NCBI RefSeq assembly: GCF_001612985.1
Contig: NZ_BDBM01000031.1
Coordinates: 1-64,000 of the forward strand
Direction: 5' to 3'
Length of the DNA: 64,000 nucleotides
From: Nocardia gamkensis NBRC 108242
GTDB lineage: Bacteria > Actinomycetota > Actinomycetes > Mycobacteriales > Mycobacteriaceae
Below, in pieces: positions 51,325 to 60,659 of this stretch. The stretch's first letter is position 1, and the number at the start of each line of letters is the position of its first letter. The position numbers were made by a program, and so were the translations under genes. Below the pieces are notes generated by a model, which did no database searches, was not told the DNA's origin, and saw only the letters and a program-made list of their open reading frames with translations.

Positions 51325-51548
51325 TCGTAATCCCGTTCATGTAGGAACCGGACAGGCAGTTGACGCATCGCATACAGCCCCGATGTGCCTCGGTGACAAC
51401 GCGATCGCCCACCGAGAACTCGTCGACGGCGCTGCCGACCGCGGCAACGACACCCGCGTACTCGTGGCCGGGAACGAACAGCTCGTCGATGATGCGGCCA
51501 GGAGCACCAGCGGGCTTGGTGAACGCGGCACCGACTTCGTTTCGGCGG
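51325..51548 (-). pseudogene. Fragment of zinc-type alcohol dehydrogenase
   Basis: Reads ELFVPGHEYAGVVAAVGSAV, then DEFSVGDRVVTEAHRGCMRCVNCLSGSY, the GHE metal-ligand motif and the cysteine-rich lobe of GroES-like zinc dehydrogenases. The first 40-odd residues and the whole cofactor domain are missing. One side abuts the MerR gene stop and the other runs into the amidohydrolase remnant, so two deletions have joined unrelated genes. Confidence 0.8.
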
Positions 51549-52316
51549 TCATAGCTTACGTTGGAGCTTGGTCCAGCCGGTCCAGCCTCGCTTCGTCAGC
51601 AGTTCGATGAGTCGGCGGGCCGGCGGTGCGTTGTCGAACGCCAGCGTGTCCAGCAGCTCGACCAGCGATGGCTCGAGTTCGACGTCGTCGACATACCATT
51701 CGCCCCGCTCGTCGGCCATCTGCGTGATGTATGCGGCCATCTTGTCGGCCAGCACGACCAGCTTCGGGTCGTCGCCGGTCCGGTCGAGTGCCTGGCTCAG
51801 GGTGAGATAGAACTCGACTAGTTGTTGGTCGCCGATCTGCTCTCGCTTACGCGTCATCCATTCGGGGACTCGTTCGGGTGAGTGCGCGGCCAGTAGGATC
51901 CAGCCGTCGCGTTCGACCTGGACAATCCGCTCATCGACCCCCAGCGCTCGAAGTCGGTCGAGAAACTCGACGACTTCTGATGGCAGTGCCAGGTTGCCTC
52001 CAGCGGCGAGGTGGGCGATCCGCTCACGGTGCCGCTGTCGCTCACGGATCTCCGCCCGCAGCCGCTCGTCGATGTCCGCGACCGCCGCGGCGAGCTCCTG
52101 TTCGTTGGCCCGGAGTAGTTCTCGCACGCGTGCCAGTGGAACCCCGGCCTCGGCGAGGGTCCGGATCTTGATCAGTTCGACCACATCTCCAGCGTCGTAT
52201 CTCCGATAACCGGAGTGGTCGCGCTCTGGCTCCGGCAGCAGCCCCTTGGCGTGATAGTGCCGTACTGCGCGCACTGTCACGCCGGCATGAGAGGCCAGCT
52301 CGCCGATGGTCAGCAT
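51549..52316 (-). CDS. MerR-family transcriptional regulator
   Basis: A 255-aa MerR regulator: MLTIGELASHAGVTVRAVRHYHAKGLLPEP winged helix at 1-30, YRRYDAGDVVELIKIRTLAEAGVPLARVREL second part, then a coiled-coil dimerisation helix and a ligand-binding domain (about 110-255) unlike TipA's. The conserved start MLTIGEL favours 52316; ATG 52337 also fits and neither has a good ribosome-binding site. It follows the hydrolase gene by about 25 bases on the same strand, so regulator and target are likely co-transcribed. Confidence 0.87.
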   Translation of the reverse strand: MLTIGELASHAGVTVRAVRHYHAKGLLPEPERDHSGYRRYDAGDVVELIKIRTLAEAGVPLARVRELLRANEQELAAAVADIDERLRAEIRERQRHRERIAHLAAGGNLALPSEVVEFLDRLRALGVDERIVQVERDGWILLAAHSPERVPEWMTRKREQIGDQQLVEFYLTLSQALDRTGDDPKLVVLADKMAAYITQMADERGEWYVDDVELEPSLVELLDTLAFDNAPPARRLIELLTKRGWTGWTKLQRKL

Positions 52317-52341
52317 CAGACCGGTGTGCCTGGACATGAGG

Positions 52342-53142
52342 TTACGAAGCGGTCTGGCTTGCTGGAGCTTGTGTGCGCCGGATGATCTGGGCGATGTCCG
52401 GGGCATGGGTGATGACCAGGCGGTGATCGGCGTCGAGCCAGGACGTGGAGATGTCCGGCCGCTCGCGGACGAGCCGTTCGATGCCGGCGCGCCAGTTCCC
52501 GTTGCGCCGAGTTGCGCGCGCTTCGCCGCTGTCGCCGGCCATCGAGGCCGACATGATCATGCTGATCGGACGATCGATCTTCCGGTAACTGTCGAGGATT
52601 GCGGAGCGCATCGCATCCACCTCTACATTCAGGTCGAGGATTTCCTGTGCGGTGAGCACTACCTGACGTGCGGTGCCGTTGGCGCGCTGGACCTCTTGCC
52701 GCAGTTTTTCCGCCATCGCCGTGAATTCCGGCAGGTCTGCCTCGGTGATGAATGGTTCGGGCACCGGGTTCGCCCCGTCGATGAGGACGAGTCCGGCGAC
52801 GGTGTCATCATGCTCGGCGGCGTAGTGCACGATCAGGTCCGCGCCCAGCGAGTGGCCCACGAGCACGGGCGCCGAAGGCAGGCCGAGACGCCCGAGTTCC
52901 GCCATCACGGTGATGAAGTCGCCCAGGAATGCTTCGAAGGTGTACCGGTCGGCGGCCGATGCGAGGCCGTGGCCCCGGAGGTCGAAGGTCACTACATCGT
53001 GGTCGTACCGCAGCAGTGTGGCCAGCTCGTGCAGATCGTCCTGTGTCGACAGCAGTCCGGGACACAGGACCAGCGGTCGTCCCCGGCCTCCGCGAGATAC
53101 CGGGATCGTGACACCGTCGTGGTAAACCGTGAAGTGCTGCAT
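52342..53142 (-). CDS. Alpha/beta hydrolase (MerR-linked)
   Basis: A 266-aa alpha/beta hydrolase: LVLCPGLLSTQDD oxyanion region, FDLRGHGLASAADRYTF, nucleophile elbow LVGHSLGAD, a DG-containing strand end IDGAN and C-terminal DADHRLV with the His. In-frame starts at 53202, 53172 and 53163 also exist; 53142 is preferred because a promoter-like TTGACT lies within the longer frames. Its substrate is unknown. The MerR gene directly downstream probably controls this transcript. Confidence 0.8.
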   Translation of the reverse strand: MQHFTVYHDGVTIPVSRGGRGRPLVLCPGLLSTQDDLHELATLLRYDHDVVTFDLRGHGLASAADRYTFEAFLGDFITVMAELGRLGLPSAPVLVGHSLGADLIVHYAAEHDDTVAGLVLIDGANPVPEPFITEADLPEFTAMAEKLRQEVQRANGTARQVVLTAQEILDLNVEVDAMRSAILDSYRKIDRPISMIMSASMAGDSGEARATRRNGNWRAGIERLVRERPDISTSWLDADHRLVITHAPDIAQIIRRTQAPASQTAS

Positions 53143-53434
53143 TACCTCAGATTCCGCTGGCATGCCGATCATGATGCGGGGTTGCCCCTGCGTCAAAGTC
53201 AACCTCCGGCCGACGCATTCTCCTCACACGGCAACCAACCACCAGGTCGTGAACAGCCGGCACGATGATCAAACCTGCGCTGCGTCGTCGTGGCGGGGGT
53301 CGTCGGAGAGCGTCCAGTGTGGTGGCTGTCTTGACCGGCCGAGTGTTCGACCCGTGTGACCGGTCCGCAGAGTTTCCGGCGAACTCGGGATACGGTGTGA
53401 TCGACTCACCATCGCGTATCGGAGGTATCGAACG

Positions 53435-55804
53435 TTGGCCGCATTGGAATTGGGGTCAGTGTTCGCCGGATACACCATCGAACGCCTTCTCGGTGTCGGC
53501 GGCATGGGCGAGGTTTACGTCGCCCGACATCCACGGCTGCCTCGCTCCGACGCGGTGAAGGTGCTTGCCGCGCAGTTCACCCGCGACGACTCGTACCGCC
53601 GCCGCTTCGAGCGCGAGGCCGACCTCGCCGCATCCCTGTCGCATCCCGGCATCGTCAGCGTCCACGACCGTGGAGAATCCGACGGGCGATTGTGGATCGC
53701 GCTGGAGCTGATCGACGGCATCGATTTATCGGCGTCGCTCACCTCCTCGCCGGGCGGGTTGCCCGGCGCCGATGTGGCACGTGCGATCATGGAGGTAGCC
53801 GATGCGCTCGACTACGCGGGTGCTCGGGGGCTGATCCATCGAGATGTGAAACCCGCCAACATTCTGCTCGCCAGGACCGGCCACTACCTGCTGACCGATT
53901 TCGGGATCGCACGAATGGGACCGGAGAACTCCGATCTCACCGGAACGGGCCTGACCCTCGGCACCATCGCATACGCATCCCCTGAGCAGATGCGGGGGCT
54001 GCCTGTCGACCCGCGATCCGACCAGTATTCACTGGCCGCCACCGCCTTTCATCTGCTCACCGGCGCGCAGCCGTTCACCGGCATCAATCCCGTCGCGGTG
54101 ATCATGGCTCACGCCCAGCAGCCCGTTCCCAGTGTGCGAGAGCATCGGCCCGATCTCGCGCCGCACGTCGATTCGGTGATCGGACGGGCGATGGCGAAGA
54201 GTCCGGAGCATCGCTTTCCCACCAGTAAGGATTTCGCGACCGCCCTCGGTCACGCTCTCGCCACGCCCGCGACGCACCGACAATCGTCGGCCGCGACCGC
54301 GGTGGTGGCCGACCGCTACGCAGCCACCGTCGTCCGACCGTCCCCTCTCAGCCCCGGACCGCATCATCCGGCCCCGCCGGGTCCCGTGGGAACGGGATCA
54401 CGAAACGCTCAGCGCCGCAATACGCCTCGCCTCATCGGAGCAATGGTGGTCACGGTGGCGCTGGTTGTCGTCGGCTTGCTGGGTGTCCGGGCATTCATGC
54501 ACGACGCGGGTGCGGAGGAAGCCGCGCGGCTGCCTCGTCAACCCGTGACGCCGATTCTGCCGTCGCTCGACAAGCGCCCCGACACCGCGATCTGGACGTT
54601 GCAGGATATTCCCGGCCCTCCCGGCTCCCAGCCGAACGGCACGTCAGCGCTCGGCGGAGATTCCGACATCGTCATCTTCGGCCGCAGAGTCCGCCTGGCC
54701 GACGCGAACCGCATCCAGTACCTCGACATAATCGATGCGAATACCGGTCGGCTCCGGGTCGGCACCGAGCCCATCGTGGTGGACACGAGCCAACGAAGCC
54801 TCAACCGCTGTGTCGTCAGCGCAAATCATTCGGCAGCCGCCTGCCACCTCGACAGTTCGTCGGCACCCTCCGATGCCGTGGTGGTCGTCGACCTCGAGGC
54901 GAGCCGGATCATCGACACCTTTCCCGCTACGGGCCAAATCGAAGGCTTGACCGCCGCGGGTGGGCGTTTCGTCTTCGTGGACAGGGCGGATCTGTCTCAA
55001 CCGCCGTCACTGCGATCGATCGGTGAGGATGGCCGGGAACTCCCGGCCATCCGCTGGACCGATGCCAACCCGCGTCCGCGGTCGACGCAACCACTCCATT
55101 CGATCGAAGTCTTCGACTCGGTCCGTCTGGCCGTGGTCAAGTCCGCACCCGACCCCTCGGAACCGTTGTCGAAGTGGGAGTTCCGTGTGGTCCGGCTCGA
55201 AGACGGCCAAGAGGTGTTCCGCCGGGACTCGGTCGAAGAGATCGGTGACGAGGACTGGAACGTCTTCATCGACGGATTCGTCGTCGCCGACGGCCGGTCA
55301 CCGACCGGGATCTACGACCGGAACGGCACCAAGACAGCGGATCTACCAAAAGGCTGGCGACCCAGCGAGCGCCCGACAACGCTGGTCGGGCCGGGGCCGG
55401 CGGAGACTTCGGTGCCGACCGCCATTCAGACTCAGGGTAATAGAACGACCTACGCGGGGATCAGTCCACGCACCGGCACCATCCTGTGGCAGAAGCAGTC
55501 ATTCGGCGCCGACAACAGGCCCGAGCGACTCCTGTTGCGCGGCATCGGAACCCTGATCCTCACCTCCGATTCGGGCCGTGTGGTAGACGCCTATACCGGT
55601 GACTATGTGATCCCCGGTTTCGTACCGAAAGGCACCCAGCTCGGCACCGACGGCAGCCGGATCGCCGTCAGCGCCGACTCGGTCCATTCGGGCAACTCAC
55701 TCGCGGTGTGGAGCCGCGACGGTGAAGTCTGGGAGATCACGAGCGAGTACACATCTGTGGCGATCGGCGGCAAGGTCTACGTCGGAAACCTGAGGCTCTT
55801 CTGA
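53435..55804 (+). CDS. Receptor Ser/Thr protein kinase with PQQ/WD-like extracellular propeller
   Basis: A 789-aa transmembrane kinase. The kinase domain (about 10-270) has LLGVGGMGEVY, AVKVLA, HRDVKPANILL near 135, DFGIARMG and SPEQ. A Pro-rich juxtamembrane linker follows, then a transmembrane helix at about 332-354 (LIGAMVVTVALVVVGLLGV). An extracellular part of about 430 residues has repeated strand patterns such as TGRLRVG and RTGTILWQKQSF, resembling a PQQ-type propeller. TTG 53435 is the start, 9 bases after GGAGG. It differs from the NHL kinase at 48698 in its sensor, so the two likely see different ligands. Confidence 0.9.
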   Translation: MAALELGSVFAGYTIERLLGVGGMGEVYVARHPRLPRSDAVKVLAAQFTRDDSYRRRFEREADLAASLSHPGIVSVHDRGESDGRLWIALELIDGIDLSASLTSSPGGLPGADVARAIMEVADALDYAGARGLIHRDVKPANILLARTGHYLLTDFGIARMGPENSDLTGTGLTLGTIAYASPEQMRGLPVDPRSDQYSLAATAFHLLTGAQPFTGINPVAVIMAHAQQPVPSVREHRPDLAPHVDSVIGRAMAKSPEHRFPTSKDFATALGHALATPATHRQSSAATAVVADRYAATVVRPSPLSPGPHHPAPPGPVGTGSRNAQRRNTPRLIGAMVVTVALVVVGLLGVRAFMHDAGAEEAARLPRQPVTPILPSLDKRPDTAIWTLQDIPGPPGSQPNGTSALGGDSDIVIFGRRVRLADANRIQYLDIIDANTGRLRVGTEPIVVDTSQRSLNRCVVSANHSAAACHLDSSSAPSDAVVVVDLEASRIIDTFPATGQIEGLTAAGGRFVFVDRADLSQPPSLRSIGEDGRELPAIRWTDANPRPRSTQPLHSIEVFDSVRLAVVKSAPDPSEPLSKWEFRVVRLEDGQEVFRRDSVEEIGDEDWNVFIDGFVVADGRSPTGIYDRNGTKTADLPKGWRPSERPTTLVGPGPAETSVPTAIQTQGNRTTYAGISPRTGTILWQKQSFGADNRPERLLLRGIGTLILTSDSGRVVDAYTGDYVIPGFVPKGTQLGTDGSRIAVSADSVHSGNSLAVWSRDGEVWEITSEYTSVAIGGKVYVGNLRLF

Positions 55805-56017
55805 TCCTTCGAGGTGCCCGGCCGAACCCGCGCGTCGACCGGCAACCCTGCGGACGGTTGGCAACTTCCGATCGCGATGAGCGAAGCCTCTGAGGGGCAC
55901 CCTGCGTCGCCAACGATTCAGCCCTCCAGGACGGGGTTGTTTCGCCGGACGCTTGGCTATGATCGGACTGCCAAGACTATGCGAGCGGTAGCTCATCTCG
56001 AGGTAGGCGGGGGACCG

Positions 56018-56857
56018 ATGGCGAGTAGCGAACACTCACGGCCCGCTCAAAGGCGACAAGCCAATGAGCGTGCGATCTACCGCCAGTTGCGCGAGCAAGA
56101 TATGGCATTCGGTGACGCCACACCCTCTCCTCATCAGTTGGTCGCCGTTGTTTTCGACAGCGACCTGTCGGAGACCGGCGACCTCACCAGAAGGATCCGC
56201 GTCATACTCCGCCTGGGCGATCTGCAAGGAGGAACGCCAGAATATCGTTGGCGTATTCCCCATCCGCCGCGCCGGCCGCCGTTCGCCCTCGACATTCGAG
56301 TCCTGCCGAATCCTCTGGCATATCGCATCGAGCAAGCAGAGATATCGACCGATGTCGCTTGCACCACCGTTGTCTTCGATCTGAGGGACTGCGCAGCGGG
56401 AAGGATTATAGAGTTGGCATTCAGCTACTCGCTCGAGAATTCGATAGACATAACGCGCCGTGGTCTATTCGCTACGAGTCATACCTTCGTCTGGACATAT
56501 ACTTTCGTATCTCACACCAACTATTTCGAGACCAAACTCGGTTTTCCGAGAGGTGCGAGCCTGAGCGTCGACAGCAATGAAACCTCGCTACATGCCTTCG
56601 AACGCACTGCGGAGATCGACGGGCGTGCGGTGTACTCGTACACGAGCTGGGAGCCGCGGCAAGGTCAGACAATCAGCGGCTGCGTGACGTACCGAATCTG
56701 GTCGTCGGCGATCGAGCCGGTCATCGCGATTGCGGGTGGCGCTGTCATCGCCATTCCTGCGGCATTCGCGACGAATGTGCTCACGGGCGTCATAACCTTC
56801 GGCCTTGCCGCGCTGGTTACCGGATTCGCCCAATCCATGATCGGCCGACTGAAGTAA
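56018..56857 (+). CDS. Hypothetical membrane-anchored protein (279 aa), lower GC
   Basis: A 279-aa protein with an N-terminal basic/Gln-rich segment, a strand-rich middle (LVAVVFDSDLSE; RIRVILRLGD; TTVVFDLRDC; HTFVWTYTFVSHTNYF) and two C-terminal hydrophobic helices (IEPVIAIAGGAVIAIPAAFA and TNVLTGVITFGLAALVTG). The strand region may form a SMODS/effector-like sensing fold, but I cannot assign it. Base and codon use is visibly less G/C-rich than the neighbours. ATG 56018 follows a GGCGGGGGA site. The methyltransferase gene follows after 55 bases. Confidence 0.6.
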   Translation: MASSEHSRPAQRRQANERAIYRQLREQDMAFGDATPSPHQLVAVVFDSDLSETGDLTRRIRVILRLGDLQGGTPEYRWRIPHPPRRPPFALDIRVLPNPLAYRIEQAEISTDVACTTVVFDLRDCAAGRIIELAFSYSLENSIDITRRGLFATSHTFVWTYTFVSHTNYFETKLGFPRGASLSVDSNETSLHAFERTAEIDGRAVYSYTSWEPRQGQTISGCVTYRIWSSAIEPVIAIAGGAVIAIPAAFATNVLTGVITFGLAALVTGFAQSMIGRLK

Positions 56858-56912
56858 GTTTCAGGAGCATTCCGGCCGTATCGGAAGTCGGCTACGATAC
56901 CGTAGGGGTAGT

Positions 56913-57854
56913 ATGCGAAATAGGGAATCTCGAGTATTCGATTGGAACTCCCTGCCTGCCGGCTACGCGGCTCGATACGAACACCTCAACGAGGAATATG
57001 GGCAACTCTATTCGACTTCCGCCGAACGGCTGATGACGATTTCGGGAATCTCTCGCGGTGATGTGGTCATCGATCTGGGTGCGGGCAGCGGCTTCTCGAC
57101 CGAGATTCTGGCCCATAGGGTCGGCAGGCGGGGCCGGATATTAGCCATTGATCCGAGCATCCCGATGCTCGAGCGCGCGCGCGAGAGAGCCTATCCATGT
57201 CCGATCACGTTCCATAGGGGTGAGGCGGAAGGGATCCACTCGATCGCAGAAGAGGAGGGGTTCCTCGGCTGTGACGCAGTTCTTTCCAGTTTCACCTACT
57301 ACTACACCTTTCACGACCGGCCTTCTCTCCACCGCGCCGTATTCGACGTTCTCGGAACCGGCGGTAGATGGGCATTCAACCTGACCAAGTATCTCGGTGA
57401 GATCAGAATCGCGGGAAACGAATACAATGAATTCGGCAAGATTTATGTCGACCAGCTCAAGGCTACCGTTGCGCGTCATGGTATCGATCCCGGTATCCGG
57501 AACGACGAGTCATCCGGTCAGTTCACGGATACGGCATGGGAAGCGGCGGAGTTACAAGCGGCCGGATTCGTCGACGTCGAGATCGAGGCCTGGCCATTAC
57601 CATTGACTCCTAGTCAAGCATTTCGCTTCACACTCGATGGTTTCTATAGTCATGGATCGCGAGTCACCTTTCTGCCGGCGCTGATGAACGTACCGATCGG
57701 CAAACGCATCGCGCTCATGCAGGAAGCTCTTGCCGACTGCGCGGACGAGCTCGACTCCCACTCTGCCCCGTATGACTCCCACTCTGCCCCGTATATAGCC
57801 AATTTCGTCGCCCGCCGTCCTGAAATTCATGGCGACGCGGCCCGATCCGAATGA
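56913..57854 (+). CDS. SAM-dependent methyltransferase, class I
   Basis: A 313-aa methyltransferase. Motif I VVIDLGAGSGFS is near 50-61, the acidic end of beta-2 is in ILAIDPS, and the post-motif LSSFTYYYTFHDRPSLHRAVF lies near 128-150. The overall pattern is UbiE/Methyltransf_11-like. Codon usage is less G/C-biased than most genes in the window, as in the preceding gene, suggesting the pair arrived together. Near the C-terminus a 7-residue block DSHSAPY is duplicated in tandem. Substrate unknown. Confidence 0.82.
   Translation: MRNRESRVFDWNSLPAGYAARYEHLNEEYGQLYSTSAERLMTISGISRGDVVIDLGAGSGFSTEILAHRVGRRGRILAIDPSIPMLERARERAYPCPITFHRGEAEGIHSIAEEEGFLGCDAVLSSFTYYYTFHDRPSLHRAVFDVLGTGGRWAFNLTKYLGEIRIAGNEYNEFGKIYVDQLKATVARHGIDPGIRNDESSGQFTDTAWEAAELQAAGFVDVEIEAWPLPLTPSQAFRFTLDGFYSHGSRVTFLPALMNVPIGKRIALMQEALADCADELDSHSAPYDSHSAPYIANFVARRPEIHGDAARSE
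57753..57794 (+). repeat. Exact 21-bp tandem duplication in the methyltransferase gene
   Basis: Units 57753-57773 and 57774-57794 are identical and encode DSHSAPY twice. The in-frame duplication lengthens a C-terminal loop without breaking the gene. Perfect identity implies a very recent slippage event. Confidence 0.92.
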
Positions 57855-58038
57855 GATTTTCCGCAGCCGTGCGAACCATCATCGCGGCGGGCAGCCGAAC
57901 AGCGAACCGGCATCACCCTCGCCCGCGTGCAAGCCATAGCCGAACAGCTGCGGCACCCTCGAGATCGACGACCGCTGCGGGATCCGGTTCGGATCGCATC
58001 CGAAGCGGTACGAGCTATCAGCAGGATTGAACGGCCGA

Positions 58039-59133
58039 TTACTGATCGACGCATGCGGCCATCCGTGCCCGAAATGCGGGTGGCGCGAACGTTTCCGCGT
58101 GGGCGCGGACGATGTGCGGGTCGTAATGGGCGGTGTCGAAGTCGGCCATTGCCGCGGCCAGGCGTGTGACGACGTCCGGATCGGCGCCCGGAGCGATGTG
58201 TTCGCCGGTCGTGCCCGGTCGTACCGTGTCGAGCGCGCCGCCTGCGCCGATGGCGATCACCGGGGTACCGCAGGCCATGGCTTCTACCGGGACGATGCCG
58301 AAGTCTTCCACGCCGGGCATGAGGAGGGCTCGGCAGCGTTGGTACATCTCCCGCAGGATGTCGGTAGAGGTGGCGCCCAGAAAAGTTGTCTCGGGTCCGG
58401 CGAGGGCTTCGAGCTGAGGCCGGAAGCGTCCGCCGCCCAGCACGACCAGCCGTACGCCGGCCAGTTGCGCGGCTCGTATGGCGAGATCGGCGCGTTTGTA
58501 GGGAACGAGGCGACCGGCGCAGAGAAAGAAGTCCTCCCGGGCACGTGTGGGATCAGGGGCGAAACGGTCGACATCGACGGGGGGATTGATCACGGTGGCG
58601 GTCAGGCCCCACCAGTCGCGGATCCGGTCGGCGACGGCGGTCGAATTGGCGATCACGCGGGTCAGGCGCGGCGCGGCTCGCAGTTCTGTGCGGCGGGCCA
58701 GTGCGCCCAGGGCGCCGAGGGCGAACTGGCCGGCCCGTCCGCCGGCTTCGCGGATGCGGAACTCTCGATCCCAGGCCCATCGCGCGGGGCTGTGCACATA
58801 GGCGATCACGGGCGCGTCGGTGGCCAATGCGGCCTGTGTGGCGAACGAGTGGTGGCTGACGACCACGGCGTCATAGCCCCGCAACGGCATACGACGCAGG
58901 GAACTGGGGACGAACGGCAGCAGCGGGGCGTGCCGACCGCGGGTCATCGTGTGGGCGCGGGAGAGCCAGGTGTCGTGGACATGCCGGACGGGCGGGCGGA
59001 TTCCGTCCGGCGTGACGATCGGGGCGTAGATGTCCGCGCCGGGCCAGGTGCGGGCGAACTCGCCCACGACGGCTTCGGATCCGCCGAATTCGGTGAACCG
59101 TTCGTGGACGATGGCGATGCGGGGTGTGGTCAT
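58039..59133 (-). CDS. GT4-family glycosyltransferase
   Basis: A 364-aa GT-B-fold retaining glycosyltransferase: IAIVHERFTEFGGSEAVVGEF acceptor domain, VIAYVHSPARWAW, VINPPVDVDRF, ICAGRL-type FFLCAGRLVPYKRADLAI, then MPGVEDFGIVPVEAMACGTPVIAIGAGG, the nucleotide-sugar site with its E-x7-E-like pattern. It would add a sugar to a lipid-linked repeat or to the growing glycan. ATG 59133 overlaps the stop of the aminotransferase gene (ATGA). Last gene of the polysaccharide-type operon. Confidence 0.9.
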   Translation of the reverse strand: MTTPRIAIVHERFTEFGGSEAVVGEFARTWPGADIYAPIVTPDGIRPPVRHVHDTWLSRAHTMTRGRHAPLLPFVPSSLRRMPLRGYDAVVVSHHSFATQAALATDAPVIAYVHSPARWAWDREFRIREAGGRAGQFALGALGALARRTELRAAPRLTRVIANSTAVADRIRDWWGLTATVINPPVDVDRFAPDPTRAREDFFLCAGRLVPYKRADLAIRAAQLAGVRLVVLGGGRFRPQLEALAGPETTFLGATSTDILREMYQRCRALLMPGVEDFGIVPVEAMACGTPVIAIGAGGALDTVRPGTTGEHIAPGADPDVVTRLAAAMADFDTAHYDPHIVRAHAETFAPPAFRARMAACVDQ

Positions 59134-60497
59134 CGAGATGTGCTCGTTTCGATCAGCCGCGGTGCGGCGGTGCGGCGAATCGCGGGAGCGACCGATCGTC
59201 CGCGCAGCAGTCCGTCGACGGTGCCGCGTTCGAGGGCGGTCCGGTACACCTCGGCCGCGGCCGCGCAAGCCGACAGGGTGGTGGCGATCGCGTCGTGATC
59301 GTGTGCCGCCGAGGTGACGAAGGATTGCCCGAGTACTCCGCGTTGGAGCAGTTCTTGCAGGAACAATGTGCGGAATGCCTGGCTGGGTTTTCCGTGGGAA
59401 TCGAGGGTTTCGAAGATGAGACAGGAGGAGCGACCGCGGACCCGGAGGTGATCACCGATGCCGAGTTCGTCTGCCAGCGCGGCGAATCCGGTCGCCAATG
59501 CGGCGCCGGCCGATTCCATACGGGAGATCGGTTCGCCGGTCCGGTAGGCCGCGGCGACCGCGCGGAAGGCCGCGAGCCCGCTGGTTTCCGGGCCGTGCGT
59601 GGTGGACAGCAGGAAGACGCGGTCGGCGCCGGTGCGCAGGCCGCCCCGCTCGAGGTATTCGCGTCGCCCGGCGAGCGCCGAGATGGGGAATCCGTTACCC
59701 ATGGCCTTGCCCCAACAAGACAGGTCGGGAGTCACGCCGTAAACGGATTGCGCGCCGCCTGCGGCCCAGCGGAATCCGGTGATCATCTCGTCGAAAACCA
59801 GCAAGGTGCCGTGCCGATCGCACAGCGCGCGTACCGCTCGGAGGTAGCCGGGCTCGGGTTCCGCCGTTGCGGTGGCCGCCTCCATGACGACCGCGGCCAC
59901 GCTGTCGCCCGCCAGGACCGCGGCGAGAGCGTCGACGTCGTTGTAGGGGAACCGGACGATATCGGCGCCGACATGATCGGGGATGCCCGCCGACATCGGT
60001 GTCGTCGCGATGAACCAGTCGTCGACCGAGAAGAACGGCTGCTCGCAGACGGCGATCCGCCGGCGGCCGGACACGGCCCGGGACAGCCGGACGGCGGCGG
60101 TGGTCGCATCCGAGCCGTTCTTGGCGAACTTGACCATGTCCGCACCGGGAACGAGGTCCAGGAAGTCCTCGGCCGCGAGCAGTTCCAGTTCGGTCGGCCT
60201 GCTGAAGTTCACTCCGTCGGCGATCGTGGTCGTCACGGCGTCCAGAACCGGTGCGTAGGCATGGCCGAGGGTGACCGAACGTAAGCCCATTCCGTATTCG
60301 ACATACTGGTTGCCGTCGGCGTCCCACACGCGGCATCCGTTGCCTCGCACCAGTATCGGCGCCATGTGCTCGGGGTACTGGTCGGCTCCGCGGGCATAGG
60401 TGTGAGCGCCGCCGGGCACCAGGTCGTGCAGCCGACGCTGCAGCGCATTGCTGCGGGCGAACCCGCGGTGCGGTGGGACGTCGGGGTGCAGGTTCAT
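59130..60497 (-). CDS. Class III aminotransferase, glutamate-1-semialdehyde aminomutase-like
   Basis: A 455-aa PLP enzyme: LVPGGAHTYARGADQYPEHMAP start as in HemL-like proteins, cofactor region KNGSDATTAAVRLSRA, LVFDEMITGFRWA with the PLP-ring Asp, and the Schiff-base Lys in SCWGKAMGNGFP. Placement in a polysaccharide operon argues against haem synthesis. HemL-like enzymes in such clusters transfer amino groups to sugars or glycan-linked amino acids. Coupled to the GT4 gene by a 4-base overlap. A 160-base gap separates it from the GNAT gene upstream. Confidence 0.85.
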   Translation of the reverse strand: MNLHPDVPPHRGFARSNALQRRLHDLVPGGAHTYARGADQYPEHMAPILVRGNGCRVWDADGNQYVEYGMGLRSVTLGHAYAPVLDAVTTTIADGVNFSRPTELELLAAEDFLDLVPGADMVKFAKNGSDATTAAVRLSRAVSGRRRIAVCEQPFFSVDDWFIATTPMSAGIPDHVGADIVRFPYNDVDALAAVLAGDSVAAVVMEAATATAEPEPGYLRAVRALCDRHGTLLVFDEMITGFRWAAGGAQSVYGVTPDLSCWGKAMGNGFPISALAGRREYLERGGLRTGADRVFLLSTTHGPETSGLAAFRAVAAAYRTGEPISRMESAGAALATGFAALADELGIGDHLRVRGRSSCLIFETLDSHGKPSQAFRTLFLQELLQRGVLGQSFVTSAAHDHDAIATTLSACAAAAEVYRTALERGTVDGLLRGRSVAPAIRRTAAPRLIETSTSR

Positions 60498-60659
60498 CTG
60501 GTGCTCCGTATGCGGTGCGGGCGGGATACCGGCAGGAAGCCGGGATAGCAGAGCGGTGCCGGCGAAGTGTCGGACGGGGATACGCTCCGGCGTCGAGCGG
60601 ATCGCGAGACCGGCCGGAGGCGTTGTGGTCGTGCGTCGGGATGCACCCGGTCGCCGAAC

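Noticed and set aside
57927..58169. Short plus-strand frame after the methyltransferase
   Set aside because: Some helix-like residues (VQAIAEQLRHP), but it soon runs antisense into the GT4 gene and has no ribosome-binding site; perhaps a relic, not supportable.
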